Below, in pieces: positions 5,235-6,569 of a DNA stretch of 6,569 nucleotides (position 1 is the stretch's first letter; the number at the start of each line of letters is the position of its first letter). Made by a program: the position numbers and the translations under genes. A model generated the notes under the pieces. The model was not told the DNA's origin. It saw only the letters and a program-made list of their open reading frames with translations, and ran no database searches. This DNA is from an uncultured Parabacteroides sp. (lineage in GTDB: Bacteria; Bacteroidota; Bacteroidia; Bacteroidales; Tannerellaceae): contig USAD01000160.1 in assembly GCA_900552415.1 (NCBI GenBank), positions 1 to 6,569 of the forward strand, written 5' to 3'.

Positions 5235-6569
5235 CTATTCCCGGAAGGCCTCGGGCAGGTTCACAAGATAGAGCCGATGTGTCGCCCGGGTAATAGCCGT
5301 ATAAAGCCAGCGATAGAAATCCTCGCCCATCATCTCCTCGGTGACATAGCCGATATCGAGGAAGACGTTCATCCATTGCCCTCCTTGCGCCTTATGGCAG
5401 GTGATGGCGTAGGCATACTTGACCTGTGCCGCATTATAGAAAGGATCCTCCTTCATTTTCTTGTACTTACCCACCTTGGTCGGAACGTCGGCATAATCCT
5501 CTAGGATCGTATTAAAAAGCAGGTCATTGCGTTCTTTCGGCAGAGCGGGCGACTCGCTTTGGAGCGTATCCAGCAAGATCTTCATCTCCAGCTCAAGGTC
5601 GTGATCGGGCAGGTCGGCCAAGATATCGGCAAATCGGAAACCATAAAGCTCTTGGACACGACGCACACGACGTACACGCAGGATCTCACCGTTAGCGATG
5701 AAATCCAGATTCTCACGCTTGTCATTCCAATAATAATTGTTACGCGCCACCATCAGGCGGTCGCCGGTCGCGATTTCCTCCTCCAGGAAGAGGACACGGC
5801 CACGGATGCCGTTGTTGTAAATGTTAGCCCGCTTGTTCGACCGGGTAATGACAATAGTCTCGTCGACTCCGTCGCGGCTGTAGGCAGTCGACAGCGCCTC
5901 AATCAGTTCATCACCTCGAGTCGGGATCACATCTGGAAAGCCGTCGAGGCGCAAACGTGGATAAAGATAGATCTCACCCTCACGAAGGGCGTTGCGTATC
6001 CGTGTGGCATTGAACAGGATACCGGAATCACTCTCCTGACGCACAACCTGGGTAAGCCGTGCCTGCCGTACCTCAAGGCCATAACCCCGCAGCAGGTCAG
6101 GATTGAGTGCCGGACTCTCCTCTTGCGTCACCGGAGGTAACTGCGCCGTATCACCGATCAGCAACAGCCGGCAATTCACGCTAGAATAGACGAAATGGAC
6201 CAAATCATCGAGCAAACGGCCCGATCCGAAGCCTCCGAATCCATCATTCGCGATCATGGATGCCTCATCTACGATAAAAATTGTATCTTTGTGGAGATTA
6301 TCGGCGGCAACAAAATTGCTCGTGTCATTCGAGAAGGCCTTTTGCCGATAAATTTTTTTATGGATGGTAAAGGCTTTCTCGTCGGCATAACCAGCAAAGA
6401 CTTTTGCAGCACGACCCGTCGGCGCAAGGAGAAGGCATTTTTGCTGGAGCTCCTTGAGCGTTTTTACGAATGCGCCGACCAGTGATGTCTTTCCCGTACC
6501 CGCATAGCCGGTGATGAGCAACAACTCGTCCGGCTTGCCCGAAAAAACAAAATCGGCCAGGATTTGGAT
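5235..6569 (-). CDS. RecD-like superfamily 1 DNA helicase / AAA-family ATPase (5' partial)
   Basis: The frame is open to the right edge, giving a 444-residue fragment beginning IQILADFVFSGKPDE; the true start is outside the window. A TTG at 6524 is not a credible start because it falls 5 codons before the Walker A motif. Helicase motifs in order: Walker A GYAGTGKTS (21-29), motif Ia LAPTGRAAK (48-56), Walker B IFIVDEASM (97-105), motif III LLIGDTAQLPPV (136-147), LTQVVRQ (172-178), and the UvrD_C_2-type end with AYAITCHKAQGGQW (387-400) and YTAITRATHRLYLV (423-436). This order is that of SF1B RecD/Dda-like 5'-3' DNA helicases. Because only a short segment precedes Walker A here, it is probably the compact Bacteroidetes form without the long RecD2 N-terminal region. 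A role in DNA repair or recombination is inferred. It is on the same strand as the operon but separated by about 124 bases with a weak terminator and a promoter. Confidence 0.92.
   Translation of the reverse strand: MQILADFVFSGKPDELLLITGYAGTGKTSLVGAFVKTLKELQQKCLLLAPTGRAAKVFAGYADEKAFTIHKKIYRQKAFSNDTSNFVAADNLHKDTIFIVDEASMIANDGFGGFGSGRLLDDLVHFVYSSVNCRLLLIGDTAQLPPVTQEESPALNPDLLRGYGLEVRQARLTQVVRQESDSGILFNATRIRNALREGEIYLYPRLRLDGFPDVIPTRGDELIEALSTAYSRDGVDETIVITRSNKRANIYNNGIRGRVLFLEEEIATGDRLMVARNNYYWNDKRENLDFIANGEILRVRRVRRVQELYGFRFADILADLPDHDLELEMKILLDTLQSESPALPKERNDLLFNTILEDYADVPTKVGKYKKMKEDPFYNAAQVKYAYAITCHKAQGGQWMNVFLDIGYVTEEMMGEDFYRWLYTAITRATHRLYLVNLPEAFRE

Noticed and set aside
6522..6524. TTG as start codon of the helicase
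   Set aside because: The frame is open to the window edge with plausible helicase sequence (LADFVFSGKPDELLLITGYAGTGKT region), so the gene begins beyond base 6569.

Overview
The window looks like a chromosomal stretch from a Bacteroidales bacterium, probably from the Tannerella/Parabacteroides/Porphyromonas side of the order. Four things point there: a T9SS-type C-terminal sorting domain on a secreted protein, a DUF6261-like protein, a Bacteroidetes-type promoter -7 box (TACATTTG), and a short RsmI without the C-terminal extension. The base composition looks GC-rich for the order, which by eye fits a GC-rich Tannerella relative better than typical Parabacteroides; this is inference only. There are no tRNA or rRNA genes, insertion sequences or CRISPR arrays.

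Left part (1-1990, + strand). The 3' end of a secreted, multi-domain surface protein gene runs in from the left edge: the end of a bacterial Ig-like domain, a Cys-rich module, a Pro-Glu linker, a beta domain and a T9SS-like tail. After its stop comes about 225 bases of non-coding DNA, mostly repeats and hairpins (two 41-bp direct repeats, a 21-bp palindrome, and two exact plus one decayed 18-bp repeats), then a short AT-rich leader. A DUF6261-like gene follows, with an acidic Pro-rich tail. Its 3' flank holds a long hairpin and then a strong rho-independent terminator.

Right part (2092-6569, - strand). Read right to left: a RecD-like superfamily 1 helicase cut by the right edge; a short gap with a weak terminator and a good promoter; then four tightly spaced genes that probably form one operon. 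These are an unnamed helical protein with a Pro/Glu linker, rsmI (16S rRNA C1402 2'-O-methyltransferase), a coiled-coil lipoprotein resembling the family annotated Cbp1, and a YjjG-type HAD nucleotidase. Gaps inside the operon are 24, 18 and 4 bases. The operon converges on the DUF6261 gene at the terminator.

The genes are mostly recognisable housekeeping or family members. The least explained part is the intergenic repeat cluster at 929-1098. Its palindrome and the hairpin of the terminator at 2059-2085 look like diverged copies of one element, placed in opposite orientation on either side of the DUF6261 gene and differing by compensatory stem changes.
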